Assembly (NCBI RefSeq): GCF_000213175.1
Contig: NW_009799179.1
Coordinates: forward strand, 3,678,256-3,700,510
Length of the DNA: 22,255 nucleotides
Reading direction: 5' to 3'
Source of the DNA: Neurospora tetrasperma FGSC 2508
Taxonomy: Eukaryota; Ascomycota; Sordariomycetes; Sordariales; Sordariaceae
Program-made: the position numbers and the translations under genes
The notes under the pieces: generated by a model
What the model was told of the DNA's origin: nothing
Seen by the model: the letters and a program-made list of their open reading frames with translations, nothing else
Databases searched by the model: none
Shown: piece by piece, positions 1-13,362 of the stretch
Position numbering within the stretch: position 1 is the stretch's first letter
Layout: every line of letters starts with the position of its first letter

Positions 1-815
1 GGGGGGGGTTTCGGAGATACTACTCGATAGGGCTAGTTTCATATCCATTCATGGTTGCATGGCTCACAATTAGGCACATGGAGAAGTCGAGGATGCCTTC
101 GTCAATCTCTTTGTTGGGGTGGCGCGATGTGGTCCTTGAGGGGGGTTGGGGGATTCGGCGATCCTTAGACAGCTGGAGCAACACTAGCTGCGAGCTTTTT
201 TGGCCTTTTTTTCCTTCTGCCATGTCTCGTCGGTTTCTGCAAACAGATGGCTCAAGCGAGCCAAGAAGCTCCATTTTTGGGGAAGAGTGGAAGGGAATTG
301 TGGAATCCTTGCAACCGTCACATCTACTTCCCTTTGTGTTGAGTCGCTCCTACCCGCTCCTCCCTAGTGCCTCCCCAGTGTTACCCTTCCCCCCCGGCTC
401 GTAAGTCACTGCAAGTCTTTTCGCAGATTTTGTGTGGATTGTAGACTGTGGCCTGGTATCACCGATGGGACTTGATTATAATAAACCACCCAGCCTGTTG
501 CCCGCCTCGACCTCCCGTTTTCTGTCTGGCTCCTGCTCTCCTTTTCTCGTTTCCCTGGTTAAAATTTCCGCCTTTCTTTTCTCCTTCCTCCTGATTGTTG
601 CTTCTCTTTGACCAAGGATTTGTTCTTCTACACCAGATCAGGACGGTTGGCTTCGAAATTTGGGAAAGAGGATAATAGGGGTCCACCATCCGCACACACT
701 CAACCGTATAACCCCCAGCTCTTCGAATTCTTCATCGGTTGACGCCCTCACCTTCACACTGATGTCAAAAGTCGAAACCTAAAACAACAAAAAAAAGAGA
801 GGAAACTTCTACAAG
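1..815. other. Upstream region of the DUF3712 gene, no gene supported
   Basis: No open frame here resembles a known protein. The stretch from about 480 to 610 is pyrimidine-rich on the plus strand, and about 780-810 is A-rich just before the start codon. Both are common in fungal promoters and 5' leaders, so this probably holds the promoter and leader of the gene starting at 816. A run of eight G opens the window. A gene cut by the left edge cannot be excluded. Confidence 0.5.
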
Positions 816-2053
816 ATGGATAAACAGCCCGAGGATAAACAGCCCGAGTACACTCAGACGGAGAATGTCGCCGAGAAGCCGCGCAAGCGTGGCTGCGCCG
901 GCCACTGCTTGAAGTTTTGGTGGGCCTACTTGATCGCCGTCATTGTCATCGTTGTCATCGTTGTCCCTGTTGTGTAAGTCACCATAACTCACATGATCTT
1001 ATTGATAAAGATGTGTTTAGTTGCTAACAGTCATACCACAGTATCCTTGTTGGCGTTCCCAAGATCGCTCAACAGAAGCTGGACCATGCCGAGCTCATCC
1101 TTGACAGCATCGTCATGACCAATTCCCGGGCTCAAAATTTTACCATGTCTATCAACACTGAGATCAAGAGTGACGGAAAGGTCAAGGCCACCATTGAGCC
1201 TTTCGAGGGCGTCATGTACCTTGAGGATCTGCTGGAGCACAAGCCTTTTGCCAAGGTTCATTTCCCTGAGACCACCAGCGCCAAGTCCCAGATTATCAAC
1301 ATCACCCAGTTTACCATGATCGATGATCTGGATGCTTTCACCACCTTCAACACCTGGCTTCTGCACAACGAGACTTTTAGGGTTACCGTCGAGGGTGACA
1401 CCAAGGTTCACGTCAAGGGTATTGCCAGGGCCTATGGCGTTACGTTCAAGAAGACCATTGACATGCCCGGTAAGCACTTGTTTGTGATGTTAATGCTTGG
1501 CGGACATCGTTACTAACAGTAACAACAGGCCTCCGTATGCTTGACGGAACCACTGTAACCAATACCACCGTCAACGCCACTGCTCCCAAAGGCCAGAACA
1601 ACTTCTTCGGTACCGTCAGAATCCCCAACTACTCCAAGGTTGCTTTCGAGCTTGTAAGTTCAACTCTTCCACTTCTTCCACTCGGCACTAATATGCTGAC
1701 CTGTCGCTTTATAGGGCAATACTTCCTTCCACAACTACCTCCTTGACAAGGAAATTGGCACTGTCTATCTCGACAACCTTTCACTCAAGCCCGGCAACGA
1801 CAACGTTTATCCTATGCGCGCCACCATCGACGACCTCGGCTACGTCACTGGCCTTGCTGTGCAGAAGCCTTATTGCGACAAGCTCAACGGCGTCCTCCCC
1901 TTTAAGCTTCGCGGCAAGAGCGTCATCAACCATGGCGAAAGCCTCTCCTATTTCGCCGATGCCTTGGCTTCCGGAAATCAGACCGTCCAGATCGACATCC
2001 GTGGCACTGTCAAGCGCTCGATGGGTTTTACGCTCGGTTGCACCGACGAGTAA
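816..2053 (+). CDS. LEA2-like / DUF3712 membrane-anchored protein
   Basis: Four exons: 816-973, 1042-1469, 1529-1653 and 1715-2053, giving 349 residues. Donors are GTAAGT/GTAAGC, and branch points (GCTAAC, ACTAAC, GCTGAC) sit close to each acceptor; all junctions keep frame. Residues 1-34 form a polar, basic cytosolic tail ending in KPRKRG. A conserved KFWWAYLI segment then leads into one very hydrophobic helix (about 35-57, rich in Ile and Val). The rest is a large beta-rich, probably extracytosolic region with several N-glycosylation sequons (for example NMT-like NFT, NIT, NTT). Basic tail, WW motif, single helix and beta-rich domain are typical of the fungal DUF3712 family, related to late-embryogenesis-abundant type 2 domains. 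The molecular function of the family is not established; a type II membrane protein is the likely topology. The start is the first ATG in the A-rich leader. Residues 2-11 are a perfect duplication of DKQPE. Confidence 0.85.
819..848 (+). repeat. 15-bp perfect tandem duplication at the DUF3712 N-terminus
   Basis: The unit GATAAACAGCCCGAG occurs twice in direct succession (819-833 and 834-848), immediately after the start codon. It encodes DKQPE twice and keeps the frame. It lies in the cytosolic tail, where length is unlikely to be constrained. Confidence 0.95.
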
Positions 2054-3144
2054 ACCATCCGTACTGTCGATACGTGTTTTGATGTTCGAATACCCATGGA
2101 TGGCGAGGTTACGCGGAAACGTTGCCTAGTGGCATGTGACGCACTTGAGCGATCCAATTCACTTTTCTTGGCACGCCGCATTGTGCCTACAATGTGTACA
2201 GGCTCACGCCGCCACTTCAATTCTGCTTTGGTTTGGATAAATAGGGTGTCATTTATGTTTAATGCTTATGTGTTTAAAGATACCACGGGACTGCACAGGG
2301 ACAGGGATGATGAGATATGGTCGAGATTGGACAAAAACTGGATTGAAGAGCTTCTGTCGAGATGAGGAATGCAGAAAACAACATGTTGGAACGCATTTCT
2401 TATGAATCTAAAATGTGTAAAAGTGTTCACCGGCTTCCTTCGTTGCCATGTTAGGATCAAAAGTAGACAAATAATTGAAGATACCATCCATCTTGCGAAA
2501 CTCAATTGTGTACTAGTGGCTGAGAATGGCTTTGCGAACCTTTCAGTTGAATACGTAAACATAGCGTTCGAGGTTGTCCGATATCAAACGCAGGAGCTTC
2601 GGGTTTTGCAATCCAGCTCTCGGATGGCATGAAGTCTACATACTATGAAAACACATGGGGTTACAATCGCATAAACTAACATTAAACCTCCTCTCCCTTG
2701 TGTCTTCACTATCATCACACCAATTCCATGGTCTTTGTGTCGTGTCTCTGAATTGCCATCGGTGTTGTTTCCAAATCGCCCTGTTTTGCAACGTCCTATG
2801 AAGAAGTAAATGAAGACATTCATTGGTGAGTCTTCATACCAATACCTCGAGAGTCAAGAATCGTCCATGTTGATAAAGCCGTTACAGCAGCACATTGGTA
2901 GGTTGATGCATATAGATTTGTACGGACGCGAACCAATCCGCTCTTCTATCACGACGAGGACCGGGCGTGAGAAAAGGTATCAGGAGTTAACATGACTGTT
3001 TCAACATGATATATGATCGGTCCGTCGCTATCAACGAAGTGGACCGCCATATACTCTTATTCCGATCTAGATCCCCTAGCCACCTCGAACCACCCACGCG
3101 GGCACAACGAAAACATATTACGAATCCGTAGCCCCCCCTCCCCA
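2054..3144. other. Convergent intergenic region
   Basis: This holds the 3' ends of the DUF3712 gene (plus) and the HCNGP-like gene (minus). The open frames in it are short, have no recognisable protein pattern and differ in composition from the flanking exons. An ATAAAT-containing stretch near 2237 could serve 3'-end formation of the plus gene. I see nothing else supportable. Confidence 0.5.
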
Positions 3145-4424
3145 TCACGTATCAAACCTCGACTTCCTCTTCACCCCAGCCGTCGTAACAGCACCAGCAC
3201 CAGCACCAGCACTCGGGGTCCCCACCTTCGTTCCCGTCCCGCCGCTCATCCCCCCAGGATAGGCCACACTCCCCAGCGGCGTTGCGCTTCCCGTCCTACT
3301 CACTATTCCGCTACCCGTCATCGTCGTGGATCCTCCACTAACAAACTCCACTCTCTCCCCTTTCTTCCTCTCGCTCTCCTTCTGCATCCTCTCCTGCGTC
3401 TTACGCAGCCGATCTCTGTACGCCCACCCCGGCATCGCAGTCGGATCCCAAACCTCCTTGGACAAGGTGGTGGCGTATTGCTCTGCCCCAGCTGGCGCGG
3501 GCGCTGCTACCTCTGTGCCATTGCCATCCAAGGAGACGTCCCTCTCAAGGGGTTTGCGGTTACCGTCGTGACCAACGTCATCATCATCATCATCATGATC
3601 AAACCAAATCTCCGTCTCAACCCCCACGAACCTCATCAACTTATCCATCAATCCCGGATTCTTTGTAGCAGCGCTCTGCGCGATGCGCGAGTTGAAATGC
3701 TGTCCTTTGTTGCGCTTCAGTTCCAGGAACTTGTCGAATTTGCTGGTTAGAGCGGATAGCCGTTCCACCGAAGAGATATCAGAAGGTGAAAGGGGAGGGG
3801 AGGCCGGGATGTCCATGTTTGGAAGGGCGGGGAGGGTGAGGTCCCGAAGCAAGGTGCGGGTTGTGGTGTAAGGGGATTTGGGGGGTTCTGCTGAAGGTCC
3901 AGATGCTAAGGCGGTGGAGGAAGTGGAAGGGTCGTTGAGGAAGGACATGTCGATGTCGGAATCGGGCTCGGGGAGGAGGGTGTTGGATGAGGCGACTTCC
4001 GTGGGAGGGGGCATTGAGGGGCCGAGGGCTGGACCGAGTACAGGGCCTTGGGGTGGTGATGGCGAGGGGACTGGTTGTGGTTGTTGTTGTTGTTGTTGTG
4101 GCGCTGATGTCTCGTTATGACCATTTGTAGTCGTTGGTGATGATCTCGTAACTGTAAATGGGTTCGCGACTGGCGGAGGGACATCTCATTTAGTTATCGA
4201 GCTCATGGCGCGAAATCGACTTGAGTATGAGGGGGCGTACCGGCATTGCTTTGTGATGAATGTATAGATATGTCATTCTTGTTGTTCTGTAGCTATGAAA
4301 CCTTGTCAGCTGGTGAACAACACATGATTTTTATGCTAAGAGCTATCCATATTCTTACCACAGTCGGGGTGTCAACTTGGACATCCTCATCCTCGTCACT
4401 GCTGTCGTACGCTACAAGCCCCAT
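3145..4424 (-). CDS. HCNGP/SAP30BP-like nuclear protein
   Basis: Three exons on the minus strand: 4424-4359, 4286-4241 and 4184-3145, giving 383 residues. The start encodes MGLVAYDSSDEDED, an acidic opening usual for fungal members. The HCNGP core begins at about residue 200 (HFNSRIAQSA, then KNPGLMDKLMRFVGV). It resumes after an insertion with QYATTLSKEVWDP (about 273-285) and ends in a basic helix and RVEFVSG (about 315-321). Animal SAP30BP, the family namesake, is linked to transcriptional regulation and pre-mRNA splicing; a nuclear role here is inference. A run of six Gln, a proline-rich segment and an Asp run (about 233-240) are low-complexity additions. The C-terminus ends in KRKSRFDT, which could serve as a nuclear localisation signal. 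Exon 2 has two in-frame acceptors six bases apart. The gene diverges from the proteasome beta-7 gene. Confidence 0.85.
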
Positions 4425-5063
4425 TATTGCGCTGGGTTCAATCTGTTTGGTCGTATAGAAATAAGAGAGCCAGATCAATTGATGCAAGACAATCTAAGAA
4501 TCAAAAGGGCGCCGTTCTTGATGAGTACAGGTAGTGGTTATTAGGTTCGAGATGAAGGGTGTCACGTGCTGATAGGAGGCTCAAGGCCAAGCCTGGACCC
4601 AAGTTCAAAACATTCAAGACGCTCGGGCCCACGCCTACCTCTACACTACCCTCTGAGCCAAGACTCCACTGTTTGCATGGAAGCGGACAAGCAGTGACGC
4701 CAAGCCAAGCCCAACAGTGGACAGCGGGACAGCGGGAGTGAAGGCAGCACCTGGACGCGAAGCTGCAGGGCAGGGGATGGAGCTTACTGGATGGCGCAGC
4801 CTGCCACTGCCAGCTCCTCCAGCCGTAACGTCAAGCCAACCAGGCGGAAGCTCCCCACGTCAACACCATCATCCCAAACGTAACAAACCATCCTATCGAT
4901 ACCTACCTATCTTGCCCACATTCAACAACCAACGTTAACACTTTCTCAGCGAGCGCGAAACATTCACGAACAGCGACTGAGTTCTACTATTTCGTCGACG
5001 TCTCTTGTTTACGAAACGATACCCCGCCTTCAGATCATTCTCGATTCCCAACTCTAGTTGACC
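4425..5063. promoter_or_regulatory. Divergent promoter region between HCNGP-like and beta-7 genes
   Basis: These 639 bases separate two divergently transcribed genes, so they probably carry both promoters and leaders. There is no clear TATA box. I looked by eye for the yeast Rpn4 proteasome element (GGTGGCAAA) and did not find it. A short direct repeat of GGACAGC-type units lies near 4715-4735. The last about 100 bases before 5064 are pyrimidine-rich on the plus strand, as expected for a leader. Confidence 0.5.
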
Positions 5064-6053
5064 ATGGATCACCGCCCGCAAGCTTGGGGTCGTGTACGTC
5101 CTCAACCCCCTCCGCCCGCTGTCGCAGCAGCGCTTATACATATCTCTAGCCAACATGAATGGCATGGAACTAACATATTGCTTCACGGCACCTGCAGCCC
5201 AGAGACGATGTCTACGGCGCCTATGACCATTCCTACCTCCAGAACAGCGGCCCGAAGCAGGCGACACAAGCACCCATCGTGACGGGTACCTCCGTCATTG
5301 CAATGAAGTACAAGGATGGTGTAGTCATGGCCGCGGATAACCTTGGTATGCTGAACCTCACCACTCAAATGAATCAAATGACACCCATCCCATATCATCC
5401 CTTGCTGACTTGTTCGAAAAACAGCCTCCTACGGCTCCCTAGCCCGCTTCCCCGACGTCAAGCGCCTCCGCGTCTTCCTCGACTCCTCCGTCGTCGGCTT
5501 TTCCGGCGACGTATCCGACATGCAATTCCTCGACCGGCACCTGACGGACCTCTCCATCGATGAAGCGTACGAGGACCCCTCCTGCACTGCTGCTCCCAAC
5601 GGCAAGGGTCACCTCAACGCCGCCAACCTGCACAAGTATCTGCAAAAACTCCTCTACAAGCGGCGCAACGATTTCGACCCGCTTTGGAACCAGCTTCTGA
5701 TTGCCGGTTTCGACGGCCACTCCAAGCCCTACCTGGCCAGCGTTGACCTGCGCGGCACTTCCTTCACTTCTCCATCCCTGGCGACGGGTTTTGGAAGCGC
5801 GCTGGCGCAGCCCATCATGCGCCGGTATGCGGAGACGGAGGAGGATGCGGCCAAGTTGACGCGCGAGCAAGCCGTTGAGGTTATCAAGGAGTGCATGAAG
5901 GTGCTGTATTATCGCGACGCGAGGAGCTTGGATCGGTACAGCATTGCGGTTGTGACGAAGGATGGCGTCGAGCTGAAGGAGGATGAGCAGCTGGAGAAGC
6001 AGAGCTGGGCTTTTGCTGAGCGGATCAAGGGATATGGTACTCAGACTGTTTGA
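5064..6053 (+). CDS. pre4: 20S proteasome subunit beta type-7 (Pre4/PSMB4 family)
   Basis: Three exons: 5064-5093, 5198-5345 and 5425-6053, giving 268 residues. The start ATG sits in an ACCATGG context, and the first exon encodes only ten residues (MDHRPQAWGR). The second exon carries TQAPIVTGTSVIAMKYKDG (residues 33-51), matching the TQNPMVTGTSV region of human PSMB4, followed by GVVMAADNL and, across intron 2, SYGSLARF. Later family signatures are DFDPLWNQLLIAG, PSLATGFG, LAQP and VLYYRDARS. Beta-7 is one of the non-catalytic beta subunits; no Thr1 active site is expected. By comparison with PSMB4, residues before T33 are probably a propeptide removed during 20S assembly. The product should act in the 20S core in nucleus and cytosol, alongside the Rpt4 encoded about 8 kb away. 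Length agrees with the family (about 265). Confidence 0.95.
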
Positions 6054-6742
6054 GGTGGTCTATAGACAGCACCGTGTAGATTGAGGGTAGGGGCTCGGGG
6101 TTGATAATGAGACCTAAAGGAATATCATGGAATCAAACGAATAGAGGGTCATACGCGGAAGACATCGTGGCCGTTTGCTATTCCGGAATATGGGAATTGA
6201 CACGCTATCACAACATGGCATTGGCTTGTCTATCAGGCTCCCACTACGGTCAACTTCCTTCCCTTAAACTGTCCAACACGCGTGTCTTCATGAACAGAAA
6301 CGGATTCAACTCCTTTCGCAAGTACATTATCAAGATAGTAATATCATTACTGTTACTAGCTAAACTCCTTAATCACAGTCCATCACATCGTCCCTGAATG
6401 TGACGAATAGATCAAGTAACAAGTAACGCTTCAAGCCATCAGCACAATATCCCGGATTCCATTTGTTCCATCCCACCGACTCCCTTGATTTGCATTTCAC
6501 TTTCGACCTCCCCGACGCACCTTGGCTTTTCGCCTTTTCCTTCTTCCTTTCCTTTCAGGTCAGATGTTGATGTGCTTCCCAGCCAGCAAGAATACTCCAC
6601 CACGCCCACCTAGACCAAAGCACGATGTATATTACAAATAGGTATATCAAAAATCCGCTCATCAACAGAAGACCTGTCTTCCTTGTCTCGTACGTCTCTT
6701 CGTGCACAAGTCGATCGCTCGACAACCCCGTTCATTTATCCC
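6054..6742. other. Convergent 3' region of beta-7 and GFA1 genes
   Basis: Two genes converge here, so the interval should contain both 3' UTRs and terminators. Open frames are short, with no recognisable protein. A T-rich, C-rich stretch at about 6480-6560 and an AT-rich one at about 6330-6360 are the only visible features. Confidence 0.5.
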
Positions 6743-9303
<2,561 letters not shown>

Positions 9304-9630
9304 GTTGACTGATTAACCAACGAATGACAGTACCGAATAAGGATTTGAAGCTTGTTGTAGTTGTTTTGTGGGAGCCGGGTGTCTTGCGGTGAGACGGCGT
9401 ACGGAGTTGTACGGGCGCGGGACCTGGATCGGGGGTATCAAGTATTAAAGAAATGGACAGAAGGCGAAACGAACGTGAGGAACGTCGAGTCAGTCGGGGT
9501 CGTTTGGAGGACGAAAGGAAGATGAATGGATAGATAGAGTAGGCCAGAAGGGTTCAAAGACACGACGGCCACGGGGAGACTTGTCTTTATGGCTGAAACG
9601 GGCGGGGGAGGGTGCCGGGCTCTCGTCACT

Positions 9631-9670
9631 TCTCTTGGCTCTCTTTTGGTTCTCTTTGGTCCTCTTTGGC
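9631..9670. repeat. Four imperfect copies of a 10-bp pyrimidine/TTGG unit
   Basis: Consecutive decamers tctcttggct, ctcttttggt, tctctttggt and cctctttggc fill 9631-9670. The period is one helical turn, and the array lies about 330 bases upstream of the GFA1 start. It could be a cluster of binding sites or simple replication slippage; the sequence cannot tell. Confidence 0.6.
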
Positions 9671-11291
9671 ATCCGTCCGTCTCTCACTGGAGACTGGCTG
9701 TGTTCAGGTCGGCCCCGTTGCCCCGTCCACGGGCGGATTTGGCAGGGCACTTGGTGCGAACTTGGTGGACAGCACTGGCCAGCGCGGACGGCAGGGACAA
9801 ACGGCACCAATGGCATTGACCAGTTCGCTGGTGAGACTGGTGGTGCAGGTGCAGCTTCCCAGGTGGGGCACAGGCGCACTACGTATCGCCAAGGACAGGG
9901 GTCTCGCCCACCTGCTCGCTTCTCCTTGGCCGGCCAAACGACTTTGGTGTCCACCGCCCGAACGGTCTCTGCGTTCATCCAGACTCTGCCCAAAATCGTC
10001 CCATGCTCACAACAATTTTGCTTTGTTTTTGCTGTTGTCTCCAGAGAGCTCTGCACCATTGTCCACTGAGTGAGCAAAATTCGCACTTTTGTGCCTGTCT
10101 TGTGGTGATCGTGTAGCCCAGTGTTCTAGCGTGATACATGTTCGGAGTCGCTAGGGCTGTTTTGGTGGTGGCCTTTTGAATATAGCGGGGGACCAGCAGT
10201 TTCCATGGGCAGGACGATTGGTGATGGAGGGGTTCGGTTTGTTGTTTATGGGGACGGGACTGTTGTTTACTTGAGGTTCACACACCACCCACCAACTCCG
10301 AGACCATCTGGAATCTTCTTGATAACTCAATATCATGCTGGCCATCCATATCTACGACTTCTTCTCATCATGAATCGTATCCTCTCTTGCTGTGTCTCGC
10401 AAGAAACTGACCGTGTTCGGTCTTACATGTGCACAGACTCAGCTGAAAGCCCGCAGCTTACATGTGTGCCACCTCGGGCCCACCATGAAATGTGTTGTAG
10501 AAGGCCAGACCGCAATGTACACTTCTTCCTACCTATTTGCACGATATCGTGTGTTTCAGCCAACTCGAGATCGTCAAACCGGTCACATCTCTGGTGGACG
10601 CCATATATGTCAACAGTAAACAGTCAAATGCAAGCCATTCCAGCTTTGTCATTGATTGGCGACTCTTCACTGCTTGGCAAAACGAGGCACGGGGCTCCCT
10701 TTATTGGTTGGGTCATAAACCTCATGCACTGCACGCACTGCGCTCGGCAAGCTAGGTAGAGATACAGCTCTCCATAACATCCACGACTCAGTCACCCCAG
10801 CAGAGGCCTCGAATGATTACATATGAAAGCCAAAAACTTTTTCCAAATAGACCGTGGCATACTCCTGAAAGCCTTCGATATCTCTACATCCTCACCGCCT
10901 TGCCGGGTTTCAGGCCCATTCCGATAACTGTGAGCTCGTACAGTAATTCCAAAGTCCGGTGTCTACTGCGTATGCTGTGGCAATGTATTCAGGGGTTTCA
11001 GGGCTATGGCGGTGGAGAGCCTCCCGTCGTTCATAACAGCGCCGTGAGCCGAACAAGGGCCCGTTAAGCCCTCCGCAACGTCACTGGCAACGAATGCTGT
11101 CTGCGCCCTTCGCATGACGCGCGCCATCCATTCTTCAAGCCCGGCGATCGGCCGTGACATCCTTTCCGAAATGTGCGGGATAATGAATAAACATACGGGG
11201 TATGGGGACGCCATCACGCGGTTAGTGTCGATCAACCCCTGACCTACTCAGCCTCCCGAACCTGGGTCGGAGCAGAACAACGACAAACAAG

Positions 11292-11735
11292 TTAAACAAC
11301 AAGCATCTCCCGCGTATCACAGGGCAAACCCGACCCCAAGGCATAAACTACCGGGACCCTAGTATCCGTCTTTCTTTGTTCGCAGGTTCCCTCAAGCTCC
11401 ATAAGATTTCCTTTGGGTACTCTGAATACGACGATACGGCGTTGCCCCAGGTCGCTAGCTGAATTTCCAAGCAACCGACAGAAGTGGAAGTCATCTTGTA
11501 GGAGCCCACTTTTTGCGGCTGTGGCACCCTTCTCCACGGGCACAAGGAGGACCATCCAGGCCGCTAAAAATGTGGAAAACGAATACCATTCGGCCGCCGG
11601 CCGGATTCCTACTATTCTTAGCAACCCATGAAATCTTTGCTCCCAGAATGCCGGGTCATTCATGTGCTGGATGATGAAAAGTGTCCCCGAAAGAAACACG
11701 ATGTCAAAAAAGTTAGGTTGATGGAATTCGTCCAT
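11292..11735 (-). CDS. Doubtful hypothetical protein of 147 residues
   Basis: This is an uninterrupted minus-strand frame from ATG at 11735 to TAA. I do not recognise the product. It has two hydrophobic stretches (about residues 9-22 and 53-67) and an acidic start (MDEFHQPNFF). It is alone in a gene-poor region, there is no partner exon that I can identify, and a frame of this length can arise by chance at this base composition. It is listed only because it is the most protein-like frame in the gap. Confidence 0.15.
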   Translation of the reverse strand: MDEFHQPNFFDIVFLSGTLFIIQHMNDPAFWEQRFHGLLRIVGIRPAAEWYSFSTFLAAWMVLLVPVEKGATAAKSGLLQDDFHFCRLLGNSASDLGQRRIVVFRVPKGNLMELEGTCEQRKTDTRVPVVYALGSGLPCDTREMLVV

Positions 11736-13362
11736 ACTTCTCTTTCGAGAAAGATCATCAGCCAGTCAACCACAAACCCAAATGAAAATACGAACAACGT
11801 CCGCGGTCCAGTTTCCCTTTTTCGTTCCTCTGTGCAATTTTACAATACGGTGGCGCCTTGTTCAAACCCGGCAAGCAGTCTCGCTCTATCTTTCACATGG
11901 CAATAATGCTACTACTCTACCACCATGAGCATGATCATGTTAGCGTGACCACCATTTATCCTAGCCGGATATCTATTGTATGGAATATGTAGCCGCTCCA
12001 CAAACCATTACGACTAGAGTCTATTTGCCATGCTACCTCGTATCGTGCTGATCCGCTCTTGGGCGGCGGCGCCCGCCCAGGAACAGGAACAGACACTACC
12101 ATTCACAGAGAGATGGATGACACCCTACTAACTTACTTTTACACTAGCCACCCAGCCATCCCAGCCACTGAGCCGCATAACACTATCTGCTCCATCGCAT
12201 CACCACAAGAGGTAAAGTGCACATTGGCAAGTTATAAGCCGAATCACCTACGATTTTCTTTTACACATATTATCGATTGTCAGTGTACACAATACATACA
12301 GTAGGTAAGCAAACGGGAAAGATATTTTGGGTCGATCCACCTTCACAAGGCAACCAGGAACGGGATGGGACCATGGAAAACATGCGGAGAAGTGGCACAG
12401 AAGTCACATACAGACCGGACAATAACCGCGGCCGGAAAACGTGATGCCGGAGACTTCCTCCTTGTCTTTGCTAGGAGGTCTAGACCGACACCATTCCGTC
12501 CGTGTTTGACCAGGAACCCGAGCTGATCAAAAACGGCATGTCCATACATACACGTGGAACATGTACAAAAGAAGGAAGGCAAGCGTATCCAGCCTCGTTG
12601 CCTTAGGGGCAAAGACAATCGGACAATCTTCCCTCTTAGTTTCATAATGAAGCGAGGGAAAAAAAAAAACACTAAACGTGGTTGATTGGCAGGATTGCGC
12701 AAACCGGAATCGTCTTGCCATCATGATCCATCCATCCGTACGTCCATCCAGACATCTGCTCATCCATCCTTCTCAACAGCAAGGCATAACAAAGCGGGTG
12801 CCGTAGACCAACAGCCGGGAAGCTGCATGGCGGTGGTAAGGCGGTGGTGCAAGCGGTGCTACCTACTTTACTAATGCTGTGGGAGGAAACAACGGTGGCT
12901 CGGTTGGGTTGCTTACCTCGTTGTGACAATGTTGGACAGCTACCACCATGGGGAAGAGATGATCATCTGAAGCGGAGATGATTTCTACGGTAATTTGTTT
13001 ACCCAACTCCAGCCATTCGATTGAGGATGGTCCTGAAGAACTAAGATAGGATGCGAATTCCAAGGACATGTCATCGTTACTGCCCAAGACCAATAACCGT
13101 CAAGCTTGACCCTAGGGTTGAAGGAAGGGGACGGTGCCACAAGCCATCAAATAGCCATTTCGACGCCCTTCCTGCGGGCATCGTGGTAGTCGCTTGTGTA
13201 CAAATTACAGCTGAAAGCTCGCTGATCATCATCTTCCCCACTCGCATCTAGGTAGGGCGCAAAGTCTGCTATGTCCGTGTCTAAGATGCTTCATCACTGT
13301 TGTTTGCTCAACTGCTACCACCTCCTCCCCCACAACTCCAACCACCAACTACTCCAGTCTTA

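Larger units (their letters stand above)
9304..13362. other. Four-kilobase gene-poor region between GFA1 and Rpt4
   Basis: The near 800 bases (9304-10100) are the likely promoter and leader of the GFA1 gene (minus strand); they are GC-rich and open in many frames at once, which is a composition effect. The far end (about 12900-13362) is the 3' side of the Rpt4 gene. In between I found no frame with a recognisable family or a convincing intron-exon structure; the best single candidate is the frame at 11292-11735, listed separately. A CATC/CATCC-rich patch lies at 12720-12770, an A-run at 12659-12670 and a 10-bp tandem repeat at 9631-9670. No terminal repeats or transposase-like frames were seen. 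Confidence 0.45.

Noticed and set aside
1031-1477. A 148-codon minus-strand frame
   Set aside because: It lies antisense to exon 2 of the DUF3712 gene, whose protein pattern and splice sites are clear; it is a shadow of that exon.
4785-4860. TGGCGCAGCCTG resembling a tRNA A box
   Set aside because: There is no B box (GGTTCGANNCC) at the right distance and no cloverleaf can be drawn.
5094-5197. Reading through the first intron of the beta-7 gene in the frame from 5064
   Set aside because: That frame gives a Pro/Ala-rich tail without family similarity, while splicing 5093 to 5198 gives the expected RPRDDVYG sequence.
9490-10086. Several overlapping frames on both strands upstream of GFA1
   Set aside because: Four or more frames are open at once, as expected from GC-rich sequence poor in stop codons; none resembles a protein.
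10205-10759. A 184-codon plus-strand frame
   Set aside because: Amino-acid use is erratic (Cys, His and Arg rich), with no domain pattern and no flanking splice structure.
11855-11885. TTGTTCAAACCCGGC resembling a tRNA T-arm
   Set aside because: The flanking bases do not form a five-pair T stem, and no matching A box or acceptor stem is present.
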